A DNA stretch of 64,000 bases from G963665495 sp963667575 (GCA_963667575.2 CAXXHY010000001.1:1-64000), one strand, 5' to 3'; shown: positions 17,518 through 27,530, numbered from the stretch's first letter. A program made the numbers and translations. The notes: generated by a model not told the origin, from the sequence alone.

Positions 17518-18415
17518 AGAATGTAATGCCTATGCCGGAAAAAGCCTTTATCTCGCCCTGCTCGTACACATCCATCCGTTGCGTCAACCGTACGCCGTTG
17601 GCGACCTCTCTGGACACGCTTCCAAACACATTGCGCTCGGGATTTCCGCCTACTTCGCTGGACACGCCGAGTTCTGTCTCCAGCCCGTCATCCGGCTGCC
17701 AGACATGCGACAGCGCGAGACGTTCGGACCCGATCTGCTCGGTGCTGTAATCAACCACGCCACGAATTTTACTTGCTCCCACAGGGGCTTCCGCCAGGGC
17801 CTTCCCCCGTACCGCTATATCCAGATCGTCTCCCGGTGTGAACTTCGTATACAGCTTGTTGGAAACTTTTCCGTTGCTCACTTCCATGCTCGTGGCATTG
17901 CCCACTTCGCTTCTATCGTCATCATAGTACAAATCCGAATTGAACTTGGACTCCTCTCCCATATCCATGGCAGCAAGGGAGCGACGCATCTTGTCGGAGT
18001 TTTTTTCATACGGATCGGGCGGCGCCACCGGCAAACGACATGTTTTTTTCAAGGCGTCATCATTGTCAAGCGCAGCCACCACAGTCCGGGGGGCCGGCCA
18101 TTTTACGGTACGTACCAATCTTCCCGCCCGCTCCAGACGCACGCCCAATTGTTGTGCTTTGGAGGCAAAATCGAACGGTCCGGCCACCAGAATGTATCCG
18201 GGGTGATGATCGTAAACGCCCTTTTGTCTGGCCAGCAACAGGGTGACGCCTGTCAAATTATCGTCGGTACGCAACTCCCGTAGTGCTTCAATACCGCGTA
18301 TTTTGCCAGAAAAAGTCCCCAGCAGGACGCCATAACGTGTTTTTGCCTCTGCGCTGCTCGCAATCACCATGCTGCAGAGCAATAAAACCAGTACCAGTAG
18401 TTTTGTAGCTGACAT
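17516..18415 (-). CDS. Exported SPOR-like protein of unknown function
   Basis: 299 aa. An N-terminal signal peptide (LLVLVLLLCSMVIASSAEAK) is probably cleaved after SAEA. Next comes a SPOR-like region at about residues 27-105 (YGVLLGTFSGKIRGIEALRE, GYILVAGPFDFASKAQQLGV), a fold that binds denuded peptidoglycan glycans. The C-terminal half from about 150 is rich in alternating polar/hydrophobic stretches (LYTKFTPGDDLDIAVRG, RLALSHVWQPDDGLETELGV) and ends in the aromatic GIGITF, as outer-membrane beta proteins do. A periplasmic or outer-membrane-associated protein is inferred. No enzyme motif is visible. It is convergent with the MCP gene. Confidence 0.6.
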   Translation of the reverse strand: MSATKLLVLVLLLCSMVIASSAEAKTRYGVLLGTFSGKIRGIEALRELRTDDNLTGVTLLLARQKGVYDHHPGYILVAGPFDFASKAQQLGVRLERAGRLVRTVKWPAPRTVVAALDNDDALKKTCRLPVAPPDPYEKNSDKMRRSLAAMDMGEESKFNSDLYYDDDRSEVGNATSMEVSNGKVSNKLYTKFTPGDDLDIAVRGKALAEAPVGASKIRGVVDYSTEQIGSERLALSHVWQPDDGLETELGVSSEVGGNPERNVFGSVSREVANGVRLTQRMDVYEQGEIKAFSGIGITF

Positions 18416-18469
18416 TCAAGTCCCCCTGACGTAACTAGCTGCTAACACATGATAACCGGCATGAACTTT

Positions 18470-18495
18470 GCCGGACCGGACATGTCCGGTCCGGC
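18470..18495. repeat. Perfect 26-bp GC-rich palindrome
   Basis: Two 13-bp arms GCCGGACCGGACA and TGTCCGGTCCGGC with no spacer, in the 266-bp gap between two minus-strand genes. It has no T-run in either direction, so it is not an ordinary terminator. It could form a cruciform, a hairpin in RNA, or an operator. Confidence 0.6.
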
Positions 18496-18681
18496 GATTT
18501 ATCCATCGGCCGGCCTGTTGCTCATTCCCACTATGCCATAGCAAGAGTGATACCAACGCAGCGGTAGAACTTTGCTTCAGTAAAAGTCAAAAACAATGAG
18601 AGCTGAGGGTGTGTGTTTTGCCGGGCCAGATGCAAAAAACATCTCCGACTATAACGATGCCATGTGTCAGCGGGATGTAAA

Positions 18682-19974
18682 TCAGGAAAGGGGATGCAGC
18701 GTGTTAAGCTTTAAAGAAGTGACATTCTCCGCCCAGGACATCGGGCTCATGTTCGCGGGCAGGATAACACGTTGCTCTTTGCCCATGCGTTTGCGCGCGC
18801 GCTGTATGGCTCCGGGAAGCGCTTCAGCCAGCAACTGCGGGCAGGGATATGCCAGACTCTGAATATAGGGATGTTCTTTGGAAAGATCTTTGCCTTCAAA
18901 CGCGTTTGTCAGCACTTCCAGACCAAAGGCGGCCATCTCCAAGGGCGGATAGGACGGATGAGGCGAAGCCATGAAGCTGAGCCCGACATGAGAAAAAGCA
19001 AGATATGCCGCGTATTTGTCCAAAGGCAGCTTACCAACTGCCTTGACCACCACTCCGGGGCATAGCTGAATATCATCATGCTGATCCACGGCGCCGGCGC
19101 TTACCACCAGGTAATCGGAGCGTTCTTTGGGGGGCATGGAGCTAAAAAACCGATGCAACCCCTCCATGATGATGGGGAAACAATTTCGAGGCTGGCGGGG
19201 ACGCCCGTAAACAAGAATGACCACCCTGTCCACGGGCTTGGCAGGCACCATCTGACCGTTCCTGTGAAGATACGTCGCCAGATAGGGATGCAATGAAGGC
19301 AGCAGCACGTTTTCATGCCGAAACGAAAATCCCCGTTTTTTGAAAAAAGTCGCCAGTTCGCGGGAATTGAAAATGGCGCTCGTCAGGGGGCCGTGCCCGT
19401 ACGTCTGCAAACAGTCCGCGTACTTATGCCCGTAAGGATAAAATCCGGGCTCATAGTCCTGGATAAAATAATAAAAGGGATTGGCCTCCAGCTTATTATC
19501 CTGCAGTGCCTGCGTATAGGCTTGCCAGGCTTTCACCGTGGACCAGTACGTGCAAAAAAATATTTCGCGCTGATGGCAGGGCAAAGCGTCGGAATAGAGG
19601 TCCGAAGCCTCGACATCGCATCCCGGAGCCCAGTCGTCAAAAGAATACGGGTCTGGTGTTTCCGCCAGAGAATGCTGCGAAATGAAACGGACGTTTTTAT
19701 AGCGGGGCGCCAGATGCCTGGCCACTTCCAGAGCCGAGACAACGCCCCCGAAAGCCAGCGAACGGCTGTAATGCGGCAAAACCACATTCAGACGCGCAGA
19801 AGCATCCGCATCAAAATGATAGTCTATTGCCGGTATACGAGTGAGAGAATCACCGATGTCTGTTTGCTGATATAGTACAGGCGGCATGCCTTTGCCTAAC
19901 ACAGGAGCCCTCAAAAGAATAGCGTCTTTGCAAGGGCCCCCATCAAAAAAATCTTGCTTTTCTGGCCCAGTCAA
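18682..19974 (-). CDS. WsaF-like glycosyltransferase
   Basis: 430 aa. The likely start is TTG at 19974, because AAAGGTG lies 3-5 nt upstream and no ATG is well placed. The N-terminal Rossmann half includes LNVVLPHYSRSLAFGGVVSA and the motif YYFIQDYEPGFYPYG typical of WsaF-type rhamnosyltransferases (GT4-like). The C-terminal half has the nucleotide-sugar binding region VVILVYGRPRQPRN and GLSFMASPHPSYPPLEMAAFG, with the retaining-type acidic residue in PPLEMAAFG. It would transfer a sugar, possibly rhamnose, onto a cell-surface glycan; the acceptor cannot be told. No other polysaccharide genes are adjacent. Confidence 0.78.
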   Translation of the reverse strand: MTGPEKQDFFDGGPCKDAILLRAPVLGKGMPPVLYQQTDIGDSLTRIPAIDYHFDADASARLNVVLPHYSRSLAFGGVVSALEVARHLAPRYKNVRFISQHSLAETPDPYSFDDWAPGCDVEASDLYSDALPCHQREIFFCTYWSTVKAWQAYTQALQDNKLEANPFYYFIQDYEPGFYPYGHKYADCLQTYGHGPLTSAIFNSRELATFFKKRGFSFRHENVLLPSLHPYLATYLHRNGQMVPAKPVDRVVILVYGRPRQPRNCFPIIMEGLHRFFSSMPPKERSDYLVVSAGAVDQHDDIQLCPGVVVKAVGKLPLDKYAAYLAFSHVGLSFMASPHPSYPPLEMAAFGLEVLTNAFEGKDLSKEHPYIQSLAYPCPQLLAEALPGAIQRARKRMGKEQRVILPANMSPMSWAENVTSLKLNTLHPLS

Positions 19975-20015
19975 TTCACCTTTACAATCTGCCCAGGCGG
20001 ACCAGACTACAAAAA

Positions 20016-20930
20016 TCAGCGGTTCCAGGGAGCCTCATATATAGGCTTGCCGCCCTTCTGCTGCGCGATCGCGTCCAGATGCATCAAAGCCACGGGAGCA
20101 AGCAGCAGATTGGGCTCTTGAGCTACTTCCCTGAAATCAATGGTCAGCATGTAGCCTTTGCACTGATGACAAAATTCCGCACGCTCGTACCTGACCCCTT
20201 CTACATGGAGTATTTCCCGCTGATGCGGTTCGTTGGTGCCGCAACTCGGGCAAAGATCTCTTGGAAAGCGCCAGACATGGCTGCAGAGCGAACAATGCAG
20301 AAACTTCTTGCCGCCCCCGCCGACCAGGGAATCCAGGTCGATATTATCTCTTTTGGACAGATACGCAATGGACGGGGCTGAACCACAGACCGGACAATAC
20401 CCCTGCCGCCAGGGCTGTCCCTGGAGCATTTCCGCACCGTTGGCAGCCAGAGCCATCATGACCGGAGCTGCGATGGAGCGCAGGATAAATGCGAACAACC
20501 CGGAATCCATAGCAAGAGCTTCTGCCTGGGTTCGTACGGTGTTCAAATCGCCGGCAAGCAATGCGGAGACGGAATTGCCCAGCATACCGTCCTTCGAGTC
20601 AAAGGTCCTGGCAAGTCCCTCGAACGTATCACCCAGTGGAAAGGCCTCCACCATTACGGGCAGCAACTGCCGTGCGGACTCATGCAGCAGAGAACCATGC
20701 TCCCGGATGTCCTGTCCGGCAAGCCAGGATACGCCTTGCGCAAAACTGGAACCATTGAGTTCGGGCAACCAGAGTTGTTTCCCGGCAAAGCCGTCCGCCA
20801 GACGCGTCTGGCATTCGAACACTTTCTGAAATGTACGCAGAACATCTTCCTGAACAGGACGCAGTTTTGCATAATAATCCGCGGACTGGTTCAACTGCTT
20901 CACGGAGTCTTCAACAGAAACCCGCTGCAT
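20016..20930 (-). CDS. fdhE: Formate dehydrogenase accessory protein FdhE
   Basis: 304 aa. FdhE is a rubredoxin-like cytosolic protein needed for maturation of formate dehydrogenases before Tat export, probably by metal or redox handling. The C-terminal half has four cysteine pairs as the family expects: YCPVCGSAPS, HCSLCSHVW, LCPSCGTNE and FCHQCKGYM. Ends with KGGKPIYEAPWNR. Start ATG 20930 after GGGAGAATCACC. It follows fdhA-fdhB on the same strand, 71 bp after fdhB, which fixes its role. Full-length and intact. Confidence 0.9.
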   Translation of the reverse strand: MQRVSVEDSVKQLNQSADYYAKLRPVQEDVLRTFQKVFECQTRLADGFAGKQLWLPELNGSSFAQGVSWLAGQDIREHGSLLHESARQLLPVMVEAFPLGDTFEGLARTFDSKDGMLGNSVSALLAGDLNTVRTQAEALAMDSGLFAFILRSIAAPVMMALAANGAEMLQGQPWRQGYCPVCGSAPSIAYLSKRDNIDLDSLVGGGGKKFLHCSLCSHVWRFPRDLCPSCGTNEPHQREILHVEGVRYERAEFCHQCKGYMLTIDFREVAQEPNLLLAPVALMHLDAIAQQKGGKPIYEAPWNR

Positions 20931-21001
20931 GGTGATTCTCCCTGTATTTGCATGAAACCGGCCGCCGGAAGTACATCCGGCGGCCGGCGATTGATGGAGG
21001 A

Positions 21002-21748
21002 TTAGGCTTTTATCAGGTTTTTCAACGCACGTCTAAACGGCGTTGCCAGCTCGGCCAGGAAATCCTTGCGATTGTACCCGGAGGGCCCCAGCGCAACAGC
21101 GTTGGTGTGGTAGAACTGCGGATCCTCTGTCAGCAAATAGATGACATTGACGTCCTGCGGATCTGCCAGCATGGCTTTGGGGAAGGTTTTCTTGACCGTG
21201 GCCAGACGTTCTTCAGCAAGTTTGAGCATTTCATCGCGCTCGCCGAAGTTCATGGCGCCTGTGGGACAAACCTTGACACAGGCGGGCAGCATGCCGGCAT
21301 TGATACGCTCGTTGCACATGGTGCATTTGCTCATCAGTCCGGTTTCCTCGTTCCGCCTGGGGATATTGTAAGGGCAAGCTTCGCGGATGGATTCGAAATC
21401 ATCCGGACCAATCTTTTTGGTCACTTCCGTGAAGATAACCGCTCCGGTGTTGTCATCCCGAATGACCGCGCCTTCCAGTATGGTGTCCGCAATGTCTTTG
21501 CAGGGCGGGACTTCGCAATGACGGCACTGATCCGGGAAGAAGTTCCAGCGGACCACGTCTCCATCCAGATGCTCGTTGAAACGCACCAGTTTATAGTTGT
21601 TCGGATTCAAATCCGGCGGATTCTGATGGCTGCCCCAACCGTATTGTTTGGTCTGGTTGGCCGGGAGCTCGTGCCACTCTTTGCACGCCAGCTGGCACCC
21701 GCGGCATGCCGTGCACCGGGACGTATCGACTAAAAACGACTTGGACAT
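21002..21748 (-). CDS. fdhB: Formate dehydrogenase beta subunit, 4Fe-4S ferredoxin type
   Basis: 248 aa electron-transfer subunit of the periplasmic formate dehydrogenase. It carries the cysteine sets for four 4Fe-4S clusters: CTACRGCQLACKEWH near the start, CRHCEVPPC, CPYNIPRRNEE with SKCTMCNERI, and CVKVCPTGAM. There is no signal sequence, so it should be exported together with FdhA by the Tat system. Start ATG 21748 with AAGGAG upstream. It lies 51 bp after fdhA, and electrons would go on to periplasmic cytochrome c3 (family knowledge; not shown here). Confidence 0.93.
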   Translation of the reverse strand: MSKSFLVDTSRCTACRGCQLACKEWHELPANQTKQYGWGSHQNPPDLNPNNYKLVRFNEHLDGDVVRWNFFPDQCRHCEVPPCKDIADTILEGAVIRDDNTGAVIFTEVTKKIGPDDFESIREACPYNIPRRNEETGLMSKCTMCNERINAGMLPACVKVCPTGAMNFGERDEMLKLAEERLATVKKTFPKAMLADPQDVNVIYLLTEDPQFYHTNAVALGPSGYNRKDFLAELATPFRRALKNLIKA

Positions 21749-21799
21749 AGCGATCTCCTTGGCGTTCCGGGAAACACCTGGGTGCTTCCCGGATCAATG

Positions 21800-24700
21800 T
21801 TAAGAGGTCCGGAGTTCCGTGAGCTTATCCGCCTTGCGGATATTCACACAGCATGCCTTGAACTCGGGAATTGTCGTATTGGGGTCACCCACCGAAGGCG
21901 TCAGCCTGTTGGTGGAATCACCGCATCCCGGAGTGGTCCAGCCGAAGCAGAAAGGCATACCGATTTCATGAATGACGCGTCCATGTACTTTCAAAGGACG
22001 CATCCGGACCGTAACCATGGCTATCGCCTCAACCCTGCCGCGTATGCTTTCGACGATCACGCCATCGCCGTTCTTGATACCCTTCTCTTCCGCCAGTTCC
22101 GGGCTCATTTCGACGTACAGCTGCGGCTCGGCTTCCAGAAGGTTCGCGACATTACGGGTTTCACCGCCACCGCACCAGTGTTCGGTGAGGCTGTAGGTGG
22201 TCAGCACGACGGGGTATTTCGGATCCGCCGGCTTGCACAATTTGTCCATATCGCTGTTGGTGAACTTGTACACCGGGCTGTTCAGCTGCTTGGAGAACAA
22301 GTTCTTGTCCACCGGAGTTTCTACGGGCTCGTAGTGTTCGGGGAACGGTCCGTCCTGACGTCCGGGACCGAAAATCTGTCCAAAACCATGCTTGTGCATG
22401 ATGAACGGATATTTTCCCTTGCCCGAAGCAATTGGCGGCCAGCCGCCATCGGGTATGTCACCGATCCACTTGCCGTCTTTCCACTCGATGACCGCTTTTT
22501 CCGGATTGAAGGGCTTGCCGTTCAAATCAACGGAGGCACGGTTGTAGAGGATCCGGCGGTTGACCGGCCAGCACCAGGCCCAGTTCGGATACAGTCCGAT
22601 TTTCGCCTGCATCTCGGTCTGGGTAGGATCACGACGTTTGGACTTGTTGCCCTCTTCCTCGGTGTAACTGCCTGCGTACAGCCAGTTCAGGGAGAGAGTC
22701 GAACCGTCGTCCTTGAGGGCGGTAAAGCTGGGAACCAGCTGGCCCTTTTTGTAGAGTTTGTCTTTGACCTTGGTATCTTTGGTGAAGTAGCCGTTGATAC
22801 GCTTGGTCATCTCTTCCGGATTGTACTTTTCGGGCCAGGCGAGCTTGGTCACGGCTTCAAGGCAGCACGCCTCCGTCCTTTTTGTACATCTCGATGACCT
22901 TGTTCATCAGAGGCACGAACATGTCGCCGAACATCCGGGCTTCTCCCGGAGGATTGATGGCAGCGTTGTGCCAGAGCAGCCAGCGACCGCTGTTGGTGAC
23001 CGTACCGTCTTTTTCCAGGCGGTGTGCGGAAGGCAGCAGGAAGCACTCGGTCTTGATCTTTTTGGGGATCAACACCCGGACGATGCCAGTTGTCCGTGGT
23101 TTCCGAATGGTGCAGTTCAGAGGTGACCAGCCATTCGAGGTTGTCCAGGGCCTTGCGGATCTTGTTGGAGTTCGGCACGGACTGCATGGGGTTCAGGCCT
23201 ATGATAAAGCCGCCACGAACCTTGTTGTGATACATTTTGTCGAACCAAAGGCAGATAGGAGTAGTCTCCGCCCTTTTCAATCCTGGGCAGGTAATCGTAG
23301 CCGAATCCGTTTTCCTTTACGGCATTGTCGCCGTACCAGGCCTTGAGCAGGCTGACGAAGTACTTGGGCTTGTTCTGCCACCAGTTCGCGCTCATGGGAT
23401 CATTGCTGACCGGCGTATTGGCCTTGAGGTACTCGTCGAGGTTGTGCCACTCGTCGTGCATCATGGCCATGTAGCCGGGCACGATGTGGTAAAGCAGCGT
23501 ATGGTCGGTGGAACCCTGTACGTTGGGCTCACCGCGCAGGGCGTTGATGCCGCCGCCGGCCACACCGATGTTGCCCAGCAGCAGCTGGATGATGGCGGAC
23601 GAGCGAATGTTCTGTACGCCCACAGTATGCTGCGTCCAGCCCAGTGCGTACATGACCGTACCGGCCTTATCGGCCACGCCGGTCTTGCTGTAGGTTTCAT
23701 ACACGCGCAGCAGTTTTTCCTTGGGCACACCCGTGGTCTGGGAAACCTTGTCCAGATCATAGCGGGAGTAGTGCTTGCCCATCAGCTGGAATACGCAACG
23801 CGGATCCTGCAGGGTCTCATCGCGTTTGGGCACACCGTTGGCGTCATTTGCGTACGCCCATTTGGCTTTGTCATATAAACGGGTTTTGGTATCCAGGCCG
23901 CTGAAAACGCCGTCCTTGAACTCGTAATCCTTGCCCACGATGAAAGCGGCGTTGGTATACTTGACGACGTATTCCTTGAAGTACTTGTTGTTCTGGAGAA
24001 TGTAGTTGATCATACCGCCGAGGAAGGCGATGTCGGTTCCCGAACGTAACGGGACATGAAAATCAGAACGCGCGGAAGTCCGCGAAAACTTGGGATCCAC
24101 ATGCATGACCACGGCGCCTTTGTCCTTGGCCTGCAGAACCCACTTGAAAGAGATTGGATGGTGTTCGGCAGCATTACTGCCCATAATCAGGATGGAGTCG
24201 GCATTCTTGATGTCGATCCAGTGATTCGTCATCGCACCGCGTCCGAACGACTCTCCCAGAGCCGCTACAGTAGCGCTGTGTCAGATACGGGCCTGGTGGT
24301 CCATGTGGACGACGCCCAGGCTTCTCATCATTTGGTGAGCAAGTGAGCACTCTTCATTATCGGCGTGCGACGTACCGAGCAGAAACATGGTATCCAGACG
24401 ATTGACCGTGTTTCCCTTCTTGTTTTTGATCAACAGATCCTTGTCACGGGTGTCCTTGACCTTCTTGGCAATCTGCTCGAGGGTCCAGGTCCCATTCCTT
24501 TTCTTCCCATTTGTCGCTGTAAGGAGCGCGATACAAGGGCTTTACAAGCCGGTGATTGGCTTTTGGTCATGGTGAACATGGCCGCGCCCTTGGCGCACAG
24601 AGAACCTTCGTTGATGGGGTAGTCGGGGTCACCTTCGGTGTTCACCAACTCGCCGTTTTTCACATAGGCAACAATATGACAGCTGACGGAACAAAAAGGG

Positions 24701-24851
24701 ACAGACCGAAAGAACTTCTTTCGCTCCGTCAATTTTGAGACCGGCCGCATAGGCCTGCATGGGGGCCATGTCAAAGCCAAGTTGCCCCAGAGTGACGCCC
24801 AGTGCGCCGACCCCCGGTAATTTTGAGAAAATCCCTTCGGCTACAACTCAT
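21800..24851 (-). pseudogene. fdhA: Selenocysteine formate dehydrogenase alpha subunit, frameshifted
   Basis: Molybdenum/tungsten bis-MGD enzyme oxidising formate to CO2 in the periplasm. From ATG 24851 (GGAGGG upstream): Tat signal with SRRDFLK, a 4Fe-4S motif CPFCSVSCH, then GSLCAKGAAMF. An in-frame TGA (24281-24283) sits in HQAR-I-Sec-HSATVAALGES where the family has the catalytic selenocysteine, about residue 189. Then follow MGSNAAEHHPISFKW and the MGD-binding C-terminus to ELRTS. Frame breaks occur near 24810, 24690, 24540, 24475, 23260, 23080 and 22855, nearly all single extra bases (e.g. TTTTT for TTTT in the cysteine motif). The corrected protein is about 1,010 aa, normal length. Confidence 0.88.
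24240..24283 (-). promoter_or_regulatory. Selenocysteine UGA and candidate bacterial SECIS in fdhA
   Basis: Just downstream of the TGA the coding strand can form CGCTAC/GTAGCG and, further on, GCTCT-GGG-AGAGT, a short stem with GG in its loop about 20 nt after the TGA. This is where a bacterial SECIS would bind SelB. The exact fold is uncertain because two stems compete. Confidence 0.5.
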
Positions 24852-25010
24852 TCTGAAAACCCTCCAGTCGTTTCTGCTATGGATCAGATGCGCCTACTAT
24901 TACCAAAACCTATTCAACTCTCCTTGAACTATATAAATCACCACAGTTGCGGTCAATAAAAATACAATTATTTTAATGTGTTATCATTAGCAGATATGCT
25001 TTTTTTAACC

Positions 25011-25059
25011 AAAAAGAAGACCGGAAACTGCGATCTTTTCAAGAACGCAATTTCCGGTC
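25011..25059 (-). terminator. Rho-independent terminator after modE-like gene
   Basis: GACCGGAAA (25019-25027) pairs with TTTCCGGTC (25051-25059), extended inside by CTGCG/CGCAA. On the minus strand a T-rich tail follows. It separates the regulator unit from fdhA. Confidence 0.8.
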
Positions 25060-25098
25060 CGTAATACGTAACTGTCGCACGGCCACTCCCGAATTTGT

Positions 25099-25521
25099 TC
25101 AGACGAACTCTTCCTGCATTTCCTTCAGGTTCGATCGCCTGGATTCAGCGTATGTCTTGGTGGCGAAAGGAAATCTCTCGTCAGCAAGCCGGTTGGCCAT
25201 ATCTTCAACTTGATCAAGCCACTCATGATACTCGCGTCGCAGCAGCTCTCCGAATTCCGTCAGGCAGTAGCCCGAACGGTTCCCTCCTCGTTTTTCTATG
25301 AGTTGTTCTCCAAGAAGTTCTTCGGAGGTTTTGATTTTTCCCCAGGCTGCACGATAGGACATGCCCAGACTTTTGGCGGCCGCCTGAAGCGACCCGGTCT
25401 TTTCGATAGCTTCCAGCAACACCAGGCGTCCCGGACCAAAAGCCATCCCGGAATCATTTTCCAGCCAGAGATGCAGGCGGACCGTCATGGCTCCGCTTTC
25501 TGCCGCTACGTAACTCTTCAT
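25099..25521 (-). CDS. ModE-like molybdate-type transcriptional regulator (HTH domain only)
   Basis: About 140 aa. The winged helix-turn-helix matches the ModE N-terminal domain: LLEAIEKTGSLQAAAKSLGM, SYRAAWGKIKTSEELLGEQL, IEKRGGNRSGYCLTEFG. The two MOP/TOBE oxyanion-binding domains of E. coli ModE are missing, so it either senses another way or depends on a partner. The start is uncertain: ATG 25521 (used) or GTG 25533; neither has a strong ribosome site, and the gene begins only about 12-24 bp after the upstream gene ends, so translation may be coupled. Its place between the molybdopterin-type gene and fdhA suggests it controls the formate dehydrogenase locus by Mo/W supply. Confidence 0.8.
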   Translation of the reverse strand: MKSYVAAESGAMTVRLHLWLENDSGMAFGPGRLVLLEAIEKTGSLQAAAKSLGMSYRAAWGKIKTSEELLGEQLIEKRGGNRSGYCLTEFGELLRREYHEWLDQVEDMANRLADERFPFATKTYAESRRSNLKEMQEEFV

Positions 25522-25544
25522 TTTTTCATCCACGTACCCGTTTG

Positions 25545-27267
25545 TTAACGCCCGAAAGAGCACTTGGGGAAACTGCAATGCCTGCATTCCAGACACAGTC
25601 CGCCATGGGACAGTTTGGCCAGATCGCTGCGGGTGATCTCTTCGTCAACCAGCAACTTGGGAAGCAGCAGGTCAAGGCTGGTCGTCTTGTAGAACAACGC
25701 GCACGGCCGGCACGCCAAGCAGCCTGATATCCCCCAGTCTGGCCAGTAACGTCATGGCGCCGGGAAGAACGGGAATGCCGTACAGCATGTCCGTGACTCC
25801 CGCGTTGACCAGGCCTTTTCGCGTCACATCATCGGGGTCAACGGATAGCCCCGCGGTGGTGACGATCAGTTCCGCTCCTTCATGTACGAGATTCTTCACA
25901 GCCTGGGCAATTTTGTCCGTATCGTCAGGAGCGATGATTGCCCGGACCATTTCACAACCGTATTCCGTCAGCTTGTTGCGGATAACATCTTCGAATTTAT
26001 CCTCGATCAAGCCGTTGTAGACTTCATTTCCTGTGATGACGGCCCCGACCCTTTTGCGCTTGATGGGTTTGAGTTCAAACAGAGGACCGGGTTTGAGAAT
26101 ATTCATGGCCAGGTCGAAATCGCGGCGCGAAAGAAACAGGGGAATGGCACGCGTGCCGGCAATTCGTCCGCCGGGCTGAATGATAACGCCTCCCTTGCGA
26201 CTGGCAGCCATGACGCCGGGAAAAAGATTGAAACTTTCAAGACGTGGCACATCTACGCACAAAAGCCCCGTATGCAATGCACCCAAGGTTGACTTTTCCC
26301 TCATGGGGAGCGTCTTCAATGCCAACGCCTGGGCCTGCCATGGCTTCAGCAAAGGCCTTGGCCACCTCATCTTCATGCACCCAATCTCCCGAGGGTCTGT
26401 TTTCTTCAACATATACGGAGAACCGGCCCATCTGCTGCAGGCGGCAGAGATCGCCTACATCGATGGTCTGCCCTCTTTTGACAACCACACCTTTGGATTC
26501 GCCAGGCCGTACGCGCGTCATGTCGTGCATGGCCCGCCTGCCCACCGCCATTTCAACAGGAATGGCCTTGGGCAAAGGTTGCTCAAGCTCAGTAGACGAA
26601 TTCAGCGTGATGCTCTTCTTGTAGGGAAGTTCCCCCTGACATCCGCGGCATACGGGCCCATGGGCAACAGGATACGCCTGACCGCAACGGCTGCAGCTGG
26701 CGATTGCCGCCCTTGCTCTTGCGTTCGAGCATATTGTCTTTGATAAAAATCTTCTCAACCGCGCATACTGTTGCGCGGGGCATCTCTGATCTGCTGACGG
26801 AGCGCCATGGAATCCTGTTCGCGCTTGGGTTTGCTTTTGAACAGCCACACTGCGATTTCAGGCCATTTTTCAAGCTTGTCGGTATCGACGGCGACCCGCA
26901 CCCCCTCCCCCGTACGTTTGTCAAACAGGCTCACGGCGTACAGACCGAGATTCAACACCCGCAGCCAACCGTTACCCACGGTACAGGGAGTAAGCATTTG
27001 AACGGCGTCAGGAAGACACCAGGCGGTCTCACTCACGGCATCGAACAACACCCCTTCGGGAATGAAAGATTTCGCGTATTCCACCATGTATCCGCCAAGA
27101 AGCAGACCAGGTGCCGGATAGCCGTGAAATTGACGGGCAGCTTCTACAAACTCATCGAAACTATACGGGCCAATAGAATCATCAGGGGCAAGCCCAACAG
27201 AAATAGGACATTCTTCCATAATTGCCTCTATGCATTGCAGCTGTTCGTCATTAAAAAATATGGCCAA
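25545..27267 (-). pseudogene. FmdE-domain / molybdopterin-binding (MoeA/MoCF-like) fusion protein, frameshifted
   Basis: About 574 aa after correction. Residues 1-150 are FmdE-like (FHGYPAPGLLLGGYMVEYA, TPCTVGNGWLRVLNLGLYAV). A zinc ribbon (CSRCGQ, CRGCQG) follows, then a MoeA-type stretch (PVEMAVGRRAMHDMTRVRPG), then a MoCF molybdopterin-binding domain (VGAVITGNEVYNGLIEDKFE, AELIVTTAGLSVDPDD, VLPGAMTLLARLGD), and a cysteine-rich tail CLECRHCSFPKC. The frame breaks near 26740, 26270 and 25705, each fixable by one base. The start is TTG 27267 with GGAG upstream. A role in delivering or modifying the Mo/W-pterin cofactor for FdhA is inferred from domains and position; FmdE function itself is not established. 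Confidence 0.72.
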
Positions 27268-27328
27268 CGTACTCCGTTTGCGCTAGATGCTAACGAAATG
27301 GCAGATCCCTGTCGTTTAGTGCAAAATC

Positions 27329-27530
27329 TTAACTAAGATTCTTCACACCTTTTCTTGGAGCCAAATCCTCCAAAGAGACTTCGTCGAGATTTTTTTTACG
27401 CAGTGCAGAGTCGCACCACGTCTGACATCTGCCCCAAAAGCTCAAAACCCAATCCACCAAATGGCATTTTCAAGGCTTTTACCCTGGATTCTGAAAAAAC
27501 TGGCTGTTTTTTCTCAGCATCCTTCTCCAT
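27329..27530 (-). pseudogene. Small conserved-looking protein, frameshifted in an A8 run
   Basis: About 66 aa, first gene of the FmdE unit. ATG 27530 follows GAGGTGCAC. It reads MEKDAEKKQPVFSESRVKAL, then KMPFGGLGFELLGQMSDVVR, then LCTA, where a stop appears; skipping one base at the run of eight A gives KKNLDEVSLEDLAPRKGVKNLS and a stop 61 bp before the next gene. The two halves have even coding character, so one overcalled A is likely. No family recognised. Its place suggests a role with the FmdE fusion protein. Confidence 0.5.
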
